Shown here: one piece after another, positions 14,765 through 15,753 of the stretch
Numbering within the stretch: the first letter of the stretch is position 1
How the letters are laid out: every line of letters begins with the position of its first letter
Program-made: the position numbers and the translations under genes
Assembly: GCA_038222915.1 (NCBI GenBank)
Contig: JBBRHH010000071.1
Span: forward strand, 1 to 15,753
DNA: 15,753 bases
Direction: 5' to 3'
Source of the DNA: JBBRHH01 sp038222915
GTDB lineage: Bacteria; Planctomycetota; Phycisphaerae; Tepidisphaerales; Tepidisphaeraceae
The notes under the pieces: generated by a model
Databases searched by the model: none
Told to the model about the DNA's origin: nothing
Seen by the model: only the letters and a program-made list of their open reading frames with translations

Positions 14765-15753
14765 ATGGAATCACCCACCAGCTCTTACGAACAGGAGCGG
14801 CGTCAAAAGGCCCAGAAGATCCGCGACCTCGGCCTCGACCCGTACGGCCAGCGCACGCCCAACGTCCAGCCCCTCGCCCAGGTGAAGGCCTCCTTCACAC
14901 CCGAAATGGGCCACGACGCCGGCCCCGTTGTCAAAGTCGCCGGCCGCGTCATGCTCAAGCGCGACATGGGCAAACTCAGCTTCCTCACCCTCCGCGATGA
15001 ATCCGGCGATCTCCAGGTTGCTCTCGACAAAAAGCGTGTCGACGAACAAGCATGGGAAGTCCGCAACCTCATCGACCTCGGCGATCAAATCGTCGTCGAA
15101 GGCCCGCTCGGCTCTACAAACAAAGGCGAAACCACCGTCTGGGCCACCAGTCTCCAGATGGCCTCAAAGGCATTGCTTCCACCGCCGGCAAAGTGGGAAG
15201 GCCTCTCCGACGTCGAGCTGCGCTACCGCCAGCGCTACGTCGATCTCTGGGCCAACCCCCAAGTCATGCAGACGCTGAAAATGCGCATGCGCATCGTCCA
15301 GGAAATCCGCGCCTTCATGGCCAACCGCGGCTACCTCGAAGTCGAGACGCCGATGATGCAATCATTGGCCGGCGGCGCAGCGGCAAGGCCGTTCAAAACT
15401 CACCACAATGCGCTCGACATCCCGCTCTATCTCCGCATCGCCCCCGAACTATTTCTCAAGCGCCTCCTGGTAGGGGGGTTCACCAAGGTCTTCGAACTCA
15501 ACCGCAACTTCCGCAACGAAGGCATCAGCCCGAGACACAACCCCGAGTTCACCATGCTCGAGGCCTATGAGGCGTTTGGCTCCTGGGAGACGATGGCGGA
15601 TCTCGTAGAAGAAATGATCTGCACTATCGCGGAAAGGGCTTTTGGAACGTTGCAGATCGAGCACAAGAATGCCGAAGGCCAGGTCACAAAAACAATCAAC
15701 CTCCAGCGCCCATGGCGGCGTGTCCGCATGGTTGATCTAGTTCGGGAGCGCGC
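14765..15753 (+). CDS. lysS: Lysyl-tRNA synthetase, class II (5' part, cut by window end)
   Basis: It charges tRNA-Lys with lysine. The visible 329 codons are open to the window edge; full-length bacterial enzymes have about 500 residues. The N-terminal OB-fold anticodon-binding domain covers about 55-150 (VAGRVMLKRDMGKLSFLTLRD). Then comes the LRYRQRYVDLWANP linker typical of the family, motif 1 (RIVQEIRAFMANRGYLEVETPMM) and motif 2 (FELNRNFRNEGISPRHNPEFTMLE, about 243-266, catalytic Arg250). The ATG at 14765 has AGG 5 nt upstream. The nearest earlier ATG (14738) runs into a stop at once. A good promoter lies 25 nt upstream. Motif 3 and the stop are outside the window. Confidence 0.96.
   Translation, partial: MESPTSSYEQERRQKAQKIRDLGLDPYGQRTPNVQPLAQVKASFTPEMGHDAGPVVKVAGRVMLKRDMGKLSFLTLRDESGDLQVALDKKRVDEQAWEVRNLIDLGDQIVVEGPLGSTNKGETTVWATSLQMASKALLPPPAKWEGLSDVELRYRQRYVDLWANPQVMQTLKMRMRIVQEIRAFMANRGYLEVETPMMQSLAGGAAARPFKTHHNALDIPLYLRIAPELFLKRLLVGGFTKVFELNRNFRNEGISPRHNPEFTMLEAYEAFGSWETMADLVEEMICTIAERAFGTLQIEHKNAEGQVTKTINLQRPWRRVRMVDLVRER

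Overview
The window is GC-rich bacterial chromosome and is gene-dense, with most intergenic gaps under 120 bases. It most resembles a planctomycete or a relative. The reasons are a Tat-exported Gfo/Idh/MocA oxidoreductase, tandem exported formylglycine-generating-enzyme-like (SUMF1) proteins, an exported YVTN-type beta-propeller, and many genes with weak or no Shine-Dalgarno sequence. This placement is an inference from gene content, not from a marker gene. I saw no tRNA, rRNA, insertion sequence or CRISPR array.

Layout. 1-375 is non-coding, with a perfect hairpin near its start. 376-2187 (+) is GTP-dependent phosphoenolpyruvate carboxykinase. From 7582 down to 2198 the minus strand carries five genes for exported proteins: two tandem SUMF1-like paralogues, a Tat-signal Gfo/Idh/MocA oxidoreductase, a good Rho-independent terminator, a small protein I identify as a cytochrome b562-like haem protein, and a beta-propeller. 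Divergent from this block is an ApbE-type FAD:protein FMN transferase (7611-8651, +). Then come a PurM-like AIR synthetase with a small membrane protein upstream of it (10038 to 8652, -), a TIM-barrel sugar isomerase and prephenate dehydrogenase (10129-11868, +), two half-length FUSC membrane transport genes overlapping by 4 nt (13924 to 11865, -), an unrecognised gene whose tail runs into the FUSC gene (14649 to 13879, -), and the 5' part of lysyl-tRNA synthetase behind a good sigma-70-like promoter (14765 to the window end, +).

How the genes may work together. The 2198-8651 block is the accessory-looking part. All six products carry export signals (Tat, Sec or lipoprotein-like), and three point to periplasmic redox chemistry: an exported NAD(P)-fold oxidoreductase, a b-type haem protein and a flavin transferase. 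The SUMF1-like proteins lack the cysteine pair of true formylglycine-generating enzymes, and no sulfatase is nearby, so sulfatase activation is unlikely. The rest of the window is mainly core metabolism: PEP and gluconeogenesis, purine and tyrosine synthesis, and translation.

Structurally notable points are three convergent gene pairs whose TAG stops lie 10 nt apart, abut, or overlap in a shared CTAG; the FUSC pump split at a G6 run; and a possible deletion scar at the FUSC 5' end.
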